A stretch of 64,000 nt of DNA. Source: Cochliopodium minus. Taxonomy: Eukaryota; Discosea; Himatismenida; Cochliopodiidae. The translations under genes were made by a program, and so were the position numbers. The notes under the pieces are model-generated. The model had not been told where the DNA came from and made no database searches. It saw only the letters and a list, made by a program, of their open reading frames with translations. The stretch spans positions 76,007 to 140,006 of the forward strand of contig JAMYWO010000022.1 in assembly GCA_024220525.1 (NCBI GenBank), read 5' to 3'. Within the stretch, counting starts at the first letter, position 1. Each line of letters opens with the position of its first letter. Below, one piece after another: positions 1-10,174 of this stretch.

Positions 1-4
1 TAAT

Positions 5-778
5 TTAAAGTATAAAAAATTTCTTTTCAATAATAATTGAATAGAAAGTTATAACCTCGGCTGATAGTCCTATCATCAATATTATTAAACCTATTGGAAA
101 ATAAAATGCTAGAGATATCAACAGCATTGTGAAATCTCCACATAACGTGCAAAAATTACAAACTGAATTATTGGAGCAATTCTGGTGAAGAGTATTATAA
201 TAGAAACATAAGCAACCTTTGATAAAAAGATTGGAATAAATAAATTTTTTTTCTTTCAATTATCTTAATAATTACCAAATCCAAAGCTCATCATTCTCAA
301 TTCATTTCCAAAACAACATCCCATCCTCACATATTTTTGTTTTGTTTCTTTATACAGCGCATCTTCATTAATGAATCTCTTGTATTCATCTATCTTCCTT
401 CTATTATCCCAAAGATAAGGTTCTTTGCTCAAACTAGATAAATTGGTATTGCTAGAATTATCTATTGTGTTCTTCCAATTCTTGCATACCAATCTCAATC
501 TCGATATATCCTTATCTTTTCCTTTAAATATATTTGAAAGATTAAAAATATTCTTTGGAAAATTCTTTATCCAAAAAAAGGAAATATCAAATTATTGTTT
601 TGTTTTCTTTACCCATCAATAAGAATATTTTTTCTTTGAGATATTTGGGAAGTTTATTGAAGATATTTTCTTTATTCTCTTCAAAATTGGAGTCTATAAT
701 CTGATAAGGGATTCTATTTTGTTTTTCATCATTGAATGTATTGTAAATATTTTGGTTATTCAAAAGAGGATCTTTCAT
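5..778 (-). CDS. F-box protein, short membrane-associated member of the local family
   Basis: Probable substrate-receptor subunit of an SCF ubiquitin ligase. The ATG is at 778. Exon 1 (778-613) and exon 2 (from 515) join across a GT-AG intron (612-516) to rebuild an F-box: LPKYLKEKIFLLM joined to DKDISRLRLVCKNWK. Exon 2 reaches a TAA at 265, giving 138 residues. A further open frame at 252-5 has no ATG and encodes two hydrophobic stretches around LAFYFPIGLIILMIGL and then a TAA. It joins in phase only by removing a 23-nt intron (275-253), far shorter than the usual minimum here of about 50 nt. The full product could thus be 138 or 217 residues, or the 3' part could be decayed. It lies at the end of a tandem row of F-box/multi-span genes on the same strand. 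The F-box is well supported; the 3' structure is not. Confidence 0.6.
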
Positions 779-848
779 TTTTTTTTTTAATTTAAAAATA
801 TATTGAATTTTTATTTCGAATAAATAAAAGAAAAAATACATTTGAAAA

Positions 849-2323
849 TCAATCAATCTCAATATAACTTCTTTGAAGATTAGAAAAGTAAACGTAGTTC
901 ATGAGAAGAAAAATTTGGAGAGAAACAAAAGAAATTTGAAATAAAGTAGAATTTACATAAAAAGGAACAAGATCGTTCAGAAGCAAAACAAGAGTGATGT
1001 TGGAACCTATAAAAGACAAAATGCCTATCACACAGAAAGAACCGTTCAAAAATTCTATGAAGGGTTTCCATTTTTTGTTGTAAATAAAAAAATAAAGGAG
1101 CAAAAGTAAAAACACATCAACAAGATAGATTGGAATGAAAGTAATGTACCACCTAAAAAAAAAAAAAAAGGAATAAAAATAAATAATAAAAAACTAAAGG
1201 AATCATATAAAAAAAAAAAGGATTTTAAAATTATTTATTATTATAAAAAAAAGGAAAGAATTTAAACTAATAAATTAAAAATAAAAGGACTGATAAATTA
1301 AAAATAAATGTAAGGAATGAATGAATCAAAATAATATTTTTTTTTTTGTTTTTTTAACTTGACTTTCATTGGAAGTAAGTTGGCAACAGAAAAATGAGTG
1401 AAAATGACGAAAACAAGAAAAATAGTAACGACAATGTAGAAAATGTAAGATTTGGTGATGGCTTTGTCAATGTCCCGGATGATGATGGTGATGAAAATGA
1501 GGATGACGAAAAAATCGAGGAAAAACATGATTGCGTTCCAGTTCCAAGAAATGTAGTTGTCGAGCCTCAAAGAAAGAAAAACGAAGAAAAGAATGACGAA
1601 AAAAAAAGCAATGGAGGAGATTATCGTAGCTTTTTTGGAATAACCCGAAAGTTCGTTCCAATAATACACGTTAAACCATTTTTTGTTTAGTGAATAGATT
1701 GATAAGATGATTTGGAATAATAGTAAGAAGAGATAGATGTAGATGGGTATGAAACAATGTACGTATTTCATTTTGATGTATTTCAATTCTTTGAGTTCGA
1801 GGAGGGTCACGAAGATGATTATCGTGATCGGAATTAAGCACAAAAAAATTCCGACAAAGGTTTCCATTTTGTCCATGAAGTTTAGCAGGTCAACATCTTT
1901 TCTTTCGAACATTTTCTTTTTGAGATCTATGTTGATTTTATTCTTCAGATATTCTTTCTTTTCTACACAACTTTTTTCATTCCAATATTCCTCTATTATC
2001 GTGTAATTGTACAGTGATGTCTTGGTATCTAATGCATGATATTTCCAGTCTATTCTATCATGTGGAAAATAATATTCTTCTTTCAATATATCCCCTCTAT
2101 ATTCATCTTCATTCAATCTTTTCCATATCAATCTATTGCTATTTATCATCTTATAGAAATGGTTATTCAATTGCATCAACCCACATATTTCTTTCTCCGA
2201 TAGATATTCGCATATCTTGCTCCATAGATTCTTATTCAGTAACATTTCTATTTTATTATCTTCATTGGTATCATGTGTATCTATATTTTGGGCGATGGGA
2301 AGATATTTTTGGTTTTCCTTCAT
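849..2323 (-). CDS. F-box protein with C-terminal TMEM185-like multi-span membrane domain
   Basis: Two exons (2323-1359 and 1152-849) joined by a GT-AG intron sum to 1,269 nt, or 422 residues. Residues about 30-75 form an F-box (LWSKICEYLSEKEICGLMQL, then NRLIWKRL). After a charged linker come about ten hydrophobic helices. The segment LSLRLDNYISWNW matches the LRLDxxIxW signature I recall from TMEM185A/B (transmembrane Fragile-X-F) proteins, and the splice restores VKWYITFIPIYLVDVF, a segment present in both neighbouring paralogues. Inferred role: a membrane-embedded SCF substrate receptor. The family link rests on remembered motifs, but the shared architecture with the genes at 6578-7804 and 8434-9875 is plain. 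The product ends at TGA 851-849. The start is the first in-frame ATG. Confidence 0.75.
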
Positions 2324-2400
2324 TTTTATAATATTTTATAAATTCAAAAAGGTGAAAAATTATAATATAAAAAAAAACTGATTTTTTGATTCTCAACAAT

Positions 2401-4039
2401 ATGGGAAATAAAAAAAGTCATCATTTAGATCAAGGTAAAAATTCTGTGATCGTAAAATCCACGAGACACAATGAAATTGAAATAAAAGAGTTTCAATTTG
2501 ATCAAATCCCAATGCTGATCAAAATGTTGCCAAAGTAAAAATGAACAATTTACTTATTTTCTAAACATTATTTAAATCATTTCTCATTCATGATGAATAA
2601 AGGGTAAGTTTCTTCAAATTTTTTTTAAATTCATAAATAGAAATTTTAAAAATAACAAAAAATTTCAACTAAAATAATCTTCCAAAAATGAATATTGAAT
2701 CAAATATAGGTTATAGTGGAGTATATCTTCCTAAATTTCAAAAGGGATACGATATTAAAATTATGTCTAGTATGCAAATGTAAAAAAACATCAATTATCC
2801 TTTCAAGAAATACAATAAGATTTAAATAATCAAATCAATATTAGAAATAAGGATTATAAAAAATTTTATAAAAATTATAAAAATATAAAAAAAGGTTTTA
2901 GATCATTAATTATAAATTCATCTAAACTTGCTGTTCTTCTCCCTTTTGGAGATTTATTCATTGGAGGAAATTTCACGGAGGATGAAGTGATAAACAGACT
3001 CCAATCCTCAACCTACAAATACCTCAGAAGATTCACATGTGGAATGTTAATGAAAGATTATTTTACTGAATATTTACCAAAAGAAAAATTAAGTCAATTA
3101 GGTTAAAAAAAATTTTTTTTTTTTATTTTTTTTATTTTTTTATTTTTTTAAAAAAATTATTTTTTTTTATTTAATTTTTTCACCTTTATTTAATTTTAGA
3201 TTTTTGATTTAATTTCAATTTTTTTATTTAATTTTTTATTTATTTTTTTTTTAACAGAGCTGAGAAATTGCAGCATTTCAGATGGAATTATGGATGAAAT
3301 AGTAAAATTCAGAAATTTAGAATGTTTGACTTTGGCAGGTTGCAGAAGCATCACAAACAAAGGGTTTGCCAGATTAAAAGAACTTCCATTCTTGGACTAT
3401 TTATCTTTATCTGGAAATTCTCATTTGGATGATGAAGGTTTATTTTTTATTTTTTATTTTTTATTTTTTACCTCCTATTTTTGTTTTTATTTTTTTATTT
3501 TTTGAAATAGGTGCCATTCCTATTGTTACGGGTTGTTTGAGTTTAAAAGTGTTAAATTTAAAGAAGACAAGTGTCACGGGTAAAAAAAAATAATAAAAAA
3601 TAATAATTTAAATAATTAAAATTATAAAAAAAATAAAAATAATAAAAATAAAAAATAATAAAAATAATAAAAATAATAAAAATAATAAACAAAATTTTTT
3701 TTTTTAGATAAAACATTGTTCGAACTTGCAAATAACAATAAAAATATTCAAGAGTTATACCTCGACGAATTCAAAGCAAAACTAATTACAAATGCTTCTA
3801 TCATTCAAATTCTCGAAAAATGCGTGAAATTAGAAGTGATACACTTGGACTATCTGGAAGGAGTGGACAAAGAAATCATTCCTTCTTTGCAAACTTACAA
3901 ACTGAAATATTTGAGAGAAATTCAAGCCAAAACTCCCATGATTACTTACAATATGAAAAATAAGTGGGATGGAAAGCTTGATATTGCTTCTCTTCTTGAA
4001 TTTTGTCCAAAAATTTATTATGTTACTTATATTCCATAA
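2401..4039 (+). CDS. F-box/leucine-rich-repeat protein
   Basis: Likely SCF substrate receptor. Exons: 2401-2534, 1-nt microexon 2603, 2710-2779, 2820-3101, 3258-3437, 3511-3579 and 3708-4039, in all 1,068 nt or 355 residues. The N-terminus MGNKKS could be myristoylated. Only when the single G at 2603 is included does the frame read through an F-box, MLPK then VIVEYIFLNFKRDTILKLC and LVCK. Leucine-rich repeats follow (LELRNCSISDGIM, LECLTLAGCRSITNKGF, LDYLSLSGNSHLDDE, LKVLNLKKTSVT), the AMN1/FBXL pattern. The 40-nt intron at 2780-2819 is short for this window, so the join after LVCK is the weakest part. The LRR exons from 2900 on are secure. Confidence 0.7.
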
Positions 4040-4070
4040 AAAATAAAACAAGAAAAATAAATAATAAATC

Positions 4071-4677
4071 TTTAAAAAAAAAACAAAGAAATTACAAGTT
4101 TATTTTACAACTTTTCATTTTATAATTTTCAAATTATTTGGTTTTTGAGTGTTACAAACATCAATGTTTGAGTGAGAACCAAAACAGATTGGAAAAAAGA
4201 GAAAAAGAAAAATTTGGACAAGATAGAGTGCAAGTAGAGAGGCAGAAAGATGCTTGAACAAACGAAAAAAACAGTAATGAATGAACAAATCATTATTTGA
4301 GCTTTCTCTTTACTGTTTTGAAGCCAAAATTGTTTCTTTCTTATTATCCTAATCATCATCAAAACGAAGAAAAGATCGAGGAGATAGGTAGGGATCAAAG
4401 CGATGTACCATTTAATTTTCGAAGGAAGGATGTTGGAGATGGAAAGGTGGATGAGAAGCATAAAGATCATGATCAGCAAATAAATCAAAAAGAAGATGAT
4501 TAACCCTGCGTTCATAAAGTTGGATTTAAAAGTTAAGTAGAAATAAAAGAAGAAAGAGGTTGTGGAGTAGTATGTCAATGGGAAAATGAAATTCCAGCTC
4601 AAATTTATTGATAAATCCAATCTTAGATTGGATAATAGGATCAATAGAAATGAGGATAGAAATGATGATGTGAGTAT
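4071..4677. repeat. Segmental duplication, copy A (607 bp)
   Basis: Matches 6520-7126 base for base at a constant offset of 2,449, apart from three substitutions at 4630, 4637 and 4657. All three lie in the last 50 bp. Identity stops sharply after GTGAGTAT on the right and at a poly-T/A run on the left. Confidence 0.95.
4129..4644 (-). pseudogene. Truncated copy of the F-box/TMEM185-like gene (C-terminal half only)
   Basis: Copy A of the duplication carries the last 170 or so residues of the F-box/TMEM185-like protein encoded at 6578-7804, including NLRLDLSINLSWNF and the following helices, with the same stop codon. It has no F-box, no start and no upstream exon: beyond 4677 the sequence on this strand is the antisense of the ATPase gene. 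It is almost surely a dead fragment made by recent duplication or conversion. It lies between the end of the F-box/LRR gene and the ATPase frame. Confidence 0.85.
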
Positions 4678-6319
4678 ACTGGATTAACGAATTCATTGCA
4701 ATTGTTGAAGAATTTTTTGATATGGTGCATCTTCTTGCCAATTCGATTATTTGGATGGTTGAGAAATATATTTGCAAATAATTTTGTTTGGTGCACAATT
4801 GTGATTTTTCTATCAATAATTGGTTCTATTATACCCTCTATTTCCAATATCAATTTGCATCACCGTTGGGCAAATGAATACAAAATTAATGATGAGGATA
4901 ATGGAAAATATAAGATAGAGACATTTATTCCACAAGTAAAGGAAAAATTCAAAGCGGGATTGATGCCTGAGCAACCAACATATGGATATATTATCCCACA
5001 CAAAGAATTGGAAGAATACTTTAGAGAATCAATACCATTTGGAATGTATATAATACAAGGACCAGATGGGATAGGTAAATTATTTTGATTCACAAATATT
5101 TATATTTCAAATTCACCAAAATTTAATGAGTATGAATAAAGGAAAAACAATATCAGTATTTAACACCCTCAAAGGAAGGAAGAATGTGATTGCATTTAGA
5201 TTCAGGGATGCACAGGGAAGAATAACAAATATTGATGAATCTTTTCTAAAACAAATGGGTGTTCCAATTGTTTTGAAAGAAGATCCTGGATTTGCAATTA
5301 ATTTGATTATTGATACAATAGAAGAAATAAGCAATGAAAGAGATCAATCCAAAAATACAATGCCTATTCCAATAATCTTATTGGAGGATATTCATTCCTA
5401 CATAACATCAGATATAATGCCTGAGAATATCAGATCAATCTTGAATAAATTGATGGAATTAGTAGCACAAAAAAAAATGATTGTTCTCATTACTGTTAGT
5501 GAATTAAGCAAGGTTTCTACTTTTGATCAGTTATCTGGAACAAAAAGACTGAAAAAGTTTTATTTTAAGAGACATTCTGATGAGGCAGTTCGTGATATGC
5601 TCAGGAAATCGGTTACTTTTCTTAACAAACTCGGTAAGAGAAAAGAGGTTGTTGTAAATAACATTACAAATATCATTGGGGGCGATATGGTAGATTTAAT
5701 GTTTGCGTTGGAATGTTCGGAAAGAATAATCAACGAAACCTTATTGAATGACAAAATCAAAGAAGCAGCAATAGAACAGATTCTCAAGGATTGTTTTGTC
5801 CCCCCATCAACGTTCTCTAAAATAATGGATGATGGATTGGATATCTTGCGCAAAAATAAAGAAATCAAGAAAGAAGAAACAATCTTGTCTATCAAGGCAG
5901 CTCTAATGGCTGAATTATTGCTAAGGGTTTCTTATCACTTTGGAGGGAATTATTTGGATCTTTCAACTACATTCTGGGACAGGTTAAATAAAAAGATTAA
6001 GGGATCAAAATTCATTGAAGAAGAACTGTCGCTAAGCAAAGTTGATTTAAAAGATGTTTTTCCAACATTAGAAAAAGCCAATTTGTTCTTTCGAATCTCA
6101 CTTGATTATCCCCACTATGAAGTACACAGAAGACTTCATATTCTTGCTTGGAAGCAATGGATTTCTATACCAGATAATGAAATGAGTCTTTCAAAAACTC
6201 GCACTTTATTCTTCAAAACAACAGAAATTGAATTTCCAACAAGTGAAATAGTTGATGCTGTTTGCAAGGAAATCAAAGAAGAGCTAAAACAAAACAAAGT
6301 CTTTGTTTTTAACTATTAA
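4669..6319 (+). CDS. Membrane-anchored P-loop (AAA-like) ATPase, 5' end unresolved
   Basis: Two exons (to 5074; 5142-6319) join across a 67-nt intron to rebuild a Walker A motif, GPDGIGKT. Walker B is PIILLEDIH about 90 residues later. A hydrophobic N-terminal segment (WCTIVIFLSIIGSIIPSI) would anchor the protein in a membrane, followed by a soluble linker, the ATPase core and a helical C-terminal region. The fold resembles STAND/AAA-type ATPases; I do not recognise the subfamily. The frame is open only from 4669, just after a stop, and has no ATG before 4963, inside the likely linker. The 607-bp duplication ends at 4677, so the native start may have been lost or displaced. Alternatively an upstream exon exists that I cannot see. 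Confidence 0.6.
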
Positions 6320-6519
6320 ATTATATTCATTTAAAATGGAATATTATAATTATGAAGGATTCTTTTCTCGTCAAAAATTTTTATTTTTATTCAATTATTA
6401 CAATAAACCAAACCACATCTTCAATCACAAAGCTTTCAATAAAAAATATCATATAAATAAAAATAAAAATAAATAAATAAAAAAAATGAAAACCATTTTA
6501 AATATCTTGTTTCATTTTT

Positions 6520-7126
6520 TTTAAAAAAAAAACAAAGAAATTACAAGTTTATTTTACAACTTTTCATTTTATAATTTTCAAATTATTTGGTTTTTGAGTG
6601 TTACAAACATCAATGTTTGAGTGAGAACCAAAACAGATTGGAAAAAAGAGAAAAAGAAAAATTTGGACAAGATAGAGTGCAAGTAGAGAGGCAGAAAGAT
6701 GCTTGAACAAACGAAAAAAACAGTAATGAATGAACAAATCATTATTTGAGCTTTCTCTTTACTGTTTTGAAGCCAAAATTGTTTCTTTCTTATTATCCTA
6801 ATCATCATCAAAACGAAGAAAAGATCGAGGAGATAGGTAGGGATCAAAGCGATGTACCATTTAATTTTCGAAGGAAGGATGTTGGAGATGGAAAGGTGGA
6901 TGAGAAGCATAAAGATCATGATCAGCAAATAAATCAAAAAGAAGATGATTAACCCTGCGTTCATAAAGTTGGATTTAAAAGTTAAGTAGAAATAAAAGAA
7001 GAAAGAGGTTGTGGAGTAGTATGTCAATGGGAAAATGAAATTCCAGCTCAAATTTATTGATAAATCCAATCTTAGATTAGATAATTGGATCAATAGAAAT
7101 GAGGACAGAAATGATGATGTGAGTAT
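6520..7126. repeat. Segmental duplication, copy B (607 bp)
   Basis: Partner of 4071-4677. It lies inside the intact F-box/TMEM185-like gene (3' half plus 58 bp downstream), so this is the likely donor copy. Confidence 0.95.
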
Positions 7127-7804
7127 GATGTATGCTTTCGTTGATATCAGCGGTGCCAATCCCCAGAAATAAATTTCTTTCCACTTTGATTTTCTCGCTA
7201 TCAAGATGATGATGAGATGGATTGCAAAAAAGATTAAATAGAGATAATAGGGGATCATACAGATCCCATAAGATCGCATCTTCTTTATCCCCAAGATATT
7301 CAGCTCTAATAATGTAATAAATATAAAAAGGAAGGTGGGGATAAAGAAGAATGATAATTGGAGTGATCTATTCAACATCTCTATCCTCTTCAACACATCA
7401 TATTCTTTCTTCTTCATAAGATTTTGTGTGTTGTGATGATTAGAGATATAATTCTTTACCACCTCCCTTTTCTCTGAGATGGAATCAGAATTCAAAAAAT
7501 TTTCAAAGATGATGGCGTATCTCTTTTCATTATTCCAATCTTGAACGGATATGGGGTAATAGAAAGCAACATCATCTGATAATTGTTTATCTTGATACAT
7601 GATGTGATTCAAATTGATCCATATCAATTTGTTACGGTTGATCATGTTGTAAAATTTCTTGTTTAATTGAATGAGATTGCATATTTCTTTGGGTTCAAGG
7701 TATTTACAAATAGATGTCCAAATATCTTTGTTATAAATACCTATAATTTCATCAATATTCTCCTCAATATCAATACTCAAAAGAGGCTTGTAAGATTCCT
7801 TCAT
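6578..7804 (-). CDS. F-box protein with TMEM185-like multi-span membrane domain (intact, single exon)
   Basis: An uninterrupted 408-residue frame from ATG 7804 to TAA 6578. The N-terminal F-box reads DIWTSICKYLEPKEICNLIQ then NKLIWINL. Residues about 90-150 are a charged linker, and the remainder holds ten or more hydrophobic helices with NLRLDLSINLSWNF and KIKWYIALIPTYLLDLF, both conserved in the neighbouring paralogues. It is the best full-length example of the local family. Inferred role: a membrane-resident SCF adaptor whose substrate recognition may occur in or at the membrane. It diverges from the gene at 7864 across only 59 bp of AT-rich sequence, so their promoters must overlap. Confidence 0.8.
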   Translation of the reverse strand: MKESYKPLLSIDIEENIDEIIGIYNKDIWTSICKYLEPKEICNLIQLNKKFYNMINRNKLIWINLNHIMYQDKQLSDDVAFYYPISVQDWNNEKRYAIIFENFLNSDSISEKREVVKNYISNHHNTQNLMKKKEYDVLKRIEMLNRSLQLSFFFIPTFLFIFITLLELNILGIKKMRSYGICMIPYYLYLIFFAIHLIIILIARKSKWKEIYFWGLAPLISTKAYIILTSSFLSSFLLIQLSNLRLDLSINLSWNFIFPLTYYSTTSFFFYFYLTFKSNFMNAGLIIFFLIYLLIMIFMLLIHLSISNILPSKIKWYIALIPTYLLDLFFVLMMIRIIRKKQFWLQNSKEKAQIMICSFITVFFVCSSIFLPLYLHSILSKFFFFSFFQSVLVLTQTLMFVTLKNQII

Positions 7805-7863
7805 TCAATATTTTTTCTTTTTTTAATTTATCATGAAATTTAAAAAATTTAAAAAAATATAAA

Positions 7864-8262
7864 ATGAAAGATGAGATTCATGTGAATTATTTAAAAATAG
7901 AAGCAGATTTAATAGGAAGGCACAACAGTTATATTCTGGAAATTTATTTTCACAAAACTTTTAATGAAGCAGTATTGAAAATTACCTCTCCAGAACATGC
8001 TTTGAAACTCAGAAATAGATTGATGGCTTTGCAACAAATAACAGATACTGTCAATAAAGAAAATGATCATGCAGTTACCAATTTTGAAGTAATATACACC
8101 ATCAATAGATCATCAGAAATTAAAATAAAAGGAAATCTAAGGGAATTTTTTGATTTGGTCAAAGAACAAAAAATCAACAAAATAATCTCAAATTGTTGGA
8201 TGAATGATATCGAGACAAATGAGGAAATTTCAAAGTTAATTAACAAAGTAATGAAAAAGTAG
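7864..8262 (+). CDS. Hypothetical protein, 132 residues
   Basis: Single-exon frame from ATG to TAG. The composition is that of a soluble alternating helix/strand protein with no membrane segment or signal peptide: an N-terminal strand-rich part (YILEIYFHK, AVLKITS), a helical middle (HALKLRNRLMALQQI) and a basic C-terminus (LINKVMKK). I recognise no family motif. It is transcribed divergently from the F-box/TMEM185-like gene, with start codons 59 bp apart, and converges on the next F-box gene. The coding call rests on length, balanced amino-acid composition and a clean start and stop. Confidence 0.6.
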   Translation: MKDEIHVNYLKIEADLIGRHNSYILEIYFHKTFNEAVLKITSPEHALKLRNRLMALQQITDTVNKENDHAVTNFEVIYTINRSSEIKIKGNLREFFDLVKEQKINKIISNCWMNDIETNEEISKLINKVMKK

Positions 8263-8433
8263 GATGTTAAAGAAGAAGCATTCTGATTTTCAATTAATCT
8301 TATTCTTGTTTAACATTCAATAAAATTTTGTATAATTAAATGATATTGCATTTTTCTTTCAAGAATTTTGAAATTATGGCCAAGTATCTTTTTATACATT
8401 AAATATATTTCTTGTTAATAAATAAATAAAATT

Positions 8434-9875
8434 TTAATCCATAAACATTGAAATAACTACAAAAACTTGGAAAAACAATAAAGAAGTTTGAAAAAAAGAA
8501 AAAGAGAAAAAGAAAGAAAGAAGGTGGTTAAGAGAAAGGAGTAAAAAAATGTTGGAACAAACAAAAAGGCCAATACTAAGCATAAACAACACATTGAAGA
8601 GAGTTTTCAAGTTTAATTTGTACTTGTGAAAGTTCACCAGAATGAGTTTGATCAAAAAGAAAACCATGACGAGATCCAAAAGCATTAAAGGAATGAAAGA
8701 GATATACCACTTTGCTTTTAAAGGAAAAACATTAATTATTGATAAATGAAATAAAATGGCTGAAATGGAGATTATAATATCAGATGCTCCAAAAATAATT
8801 AAATCAGAAATGCACAAAACTTTATCGATGAAAATGTCAAGAGTAATTCCCACACCTAAAAAGAACATTGAAGAGTAGAGGAAAGTCATCAGGAGGTTGA
8901 AGTTGATGGAAATCACTATGTCAAGGGAAAGAGGCAAAAGAATGAGGAAAGTGCAAAGAAAAGTTACGGAAATGATGATCATCACCCTTGTTTTCCTGGA
9001 AATTTTTGGTTTTTTAGAATTCCAATAATACAAACTGTAAAAAAAATAATTCAACAATTTTTGTTTTAATTTTTATTTAAAATTTTGAAATTTTTTTTAA
9101 AATTTTTTTTTTAAGAATTTTTAAATTTTTTTGAATTTTTTTACTTACTGTTTCCACTTTTTGTTTTGAGAAAAAAGTTTTACTGTTATTTGAAAAACAA
9201 ACCAACATATGTAAACAAATATTGGTATAAAAGCAATAGTGTAACTAATGTTAATTCCGAGAGCGAGCCTTAATTCTAACAAGAAAGAAAATACCATCAA
9301 AGAGAAAGGTATCATCGTAAAGAAAAACAAAATCACATTTCTTATGTTGTACATTATTTCCACTGTAAGATAATCTTTGACTTTCATCAAAACTATTGAT
9401 TTTGATAAAAATATCTCTTGAACATATTTTTTTTTCTCTTGAGAATATTCTTTTTTTTTTTTTTTGAATGAAATTTAAAATTGAATTTTTTTGAATATTA
9501 ATTTTGTTCACCCTTTTTCTCCTTGAAATATTTATCTTCTTTTAAATATCCCACATTTCTAATCTTTTTCCAATTTCCAAGCTTCTTTGGGAAGTAATTT
9601 ATCTCCTTAACTTCTCTTATCATAGACCTTTCTCTCAAATTCCTCCATATGAGATTATTGAGGTTTATAATTTCATAGAATCTCCGATTGATGAGAGACA
9701 GATTGCATATATCCTCAGCATCAAGAAATTTACAAATAAGTGTGAGGATATCTTTATTGATCGAAAAAATTTTTATTTCCTCTTCTATCTCTTCATTTTC
9801 TTTGTAGTTCATCAATGGTATATCTGTTTCTTCATCTAAAATTAGATTGATTTCATCATTTAGGTTTATATTCAT
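8434..9875 (-). CDS. F-box protein with TMEM185-like multi-span membrane domain
   Basis: Three exons (9875-9512, 9449-9149, 9034-8434) sum to 1,266 nt, 421 residues. The F-box reads DILTLICKFLDAEDICNLSL then NNLIWRNL. Splicing gives a linker beginning EKKEYSQEKKKYVQEIF and then membrane helices. SLDIVISINFN stands where the paralogues have LRLDxxIxW, so that signature is degenerate here, while KAKWYISFIPLMLLDL matches the shared downstream motif. Third full-length member of the tandem family. Donors GTGAAC and GTAAGT and acceptors AAAG and ACAG are canonical. The 5' ATG at 9875 follows an AT-rich 300-bp spacer. Confidence 0.75.
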
Positions 9876-10174
9876 CTGATGGGGAGTTCTATCAATTTTA
9901 TTTTATATATTTCAAAATTTTTGTTAATAAAAAAAAAAGCCTAATTAATAAACCATCAATAATTTACAAATGAATACTTTCAAGGGTGATTTTTATAACT
10001 GTATATCCTTATTTTTATTTTATATTAAAAAAATTGGTCATATTTTATTGGATCCAAAAAGTTGAATTAAAACACACATCATCTCTTATTTGTTTTCAAT
10101 CATTAAATTCTTCCAATCATAATCCACATCAATCAAAAAAAGAAGGAAAAATAAATTCACATTAAGAAAATTGG
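9876..10174. other. Intergenic, divergent promoter region
   Basis: AT-rich spacer between the F-box/TMEM185-like gene (minus) and the MFS gene (plus). I see no conserved gene, RNA or repeat in it. Confidence 0.5.

Noticed and set aside
253-275. A 23-nt intron joining the two parts of the first F-box gene
   Set aside because: It is in phase, but most other introns in the window are over 50 nt. Kept only as an alternative.
1394-1690. Plus-strand open frame rich in Asp/Glu/Lys
   Set aside because: It is antisense to the membrane-helix exon of the F-box/TMEM185-like gene, which has paralogue support.
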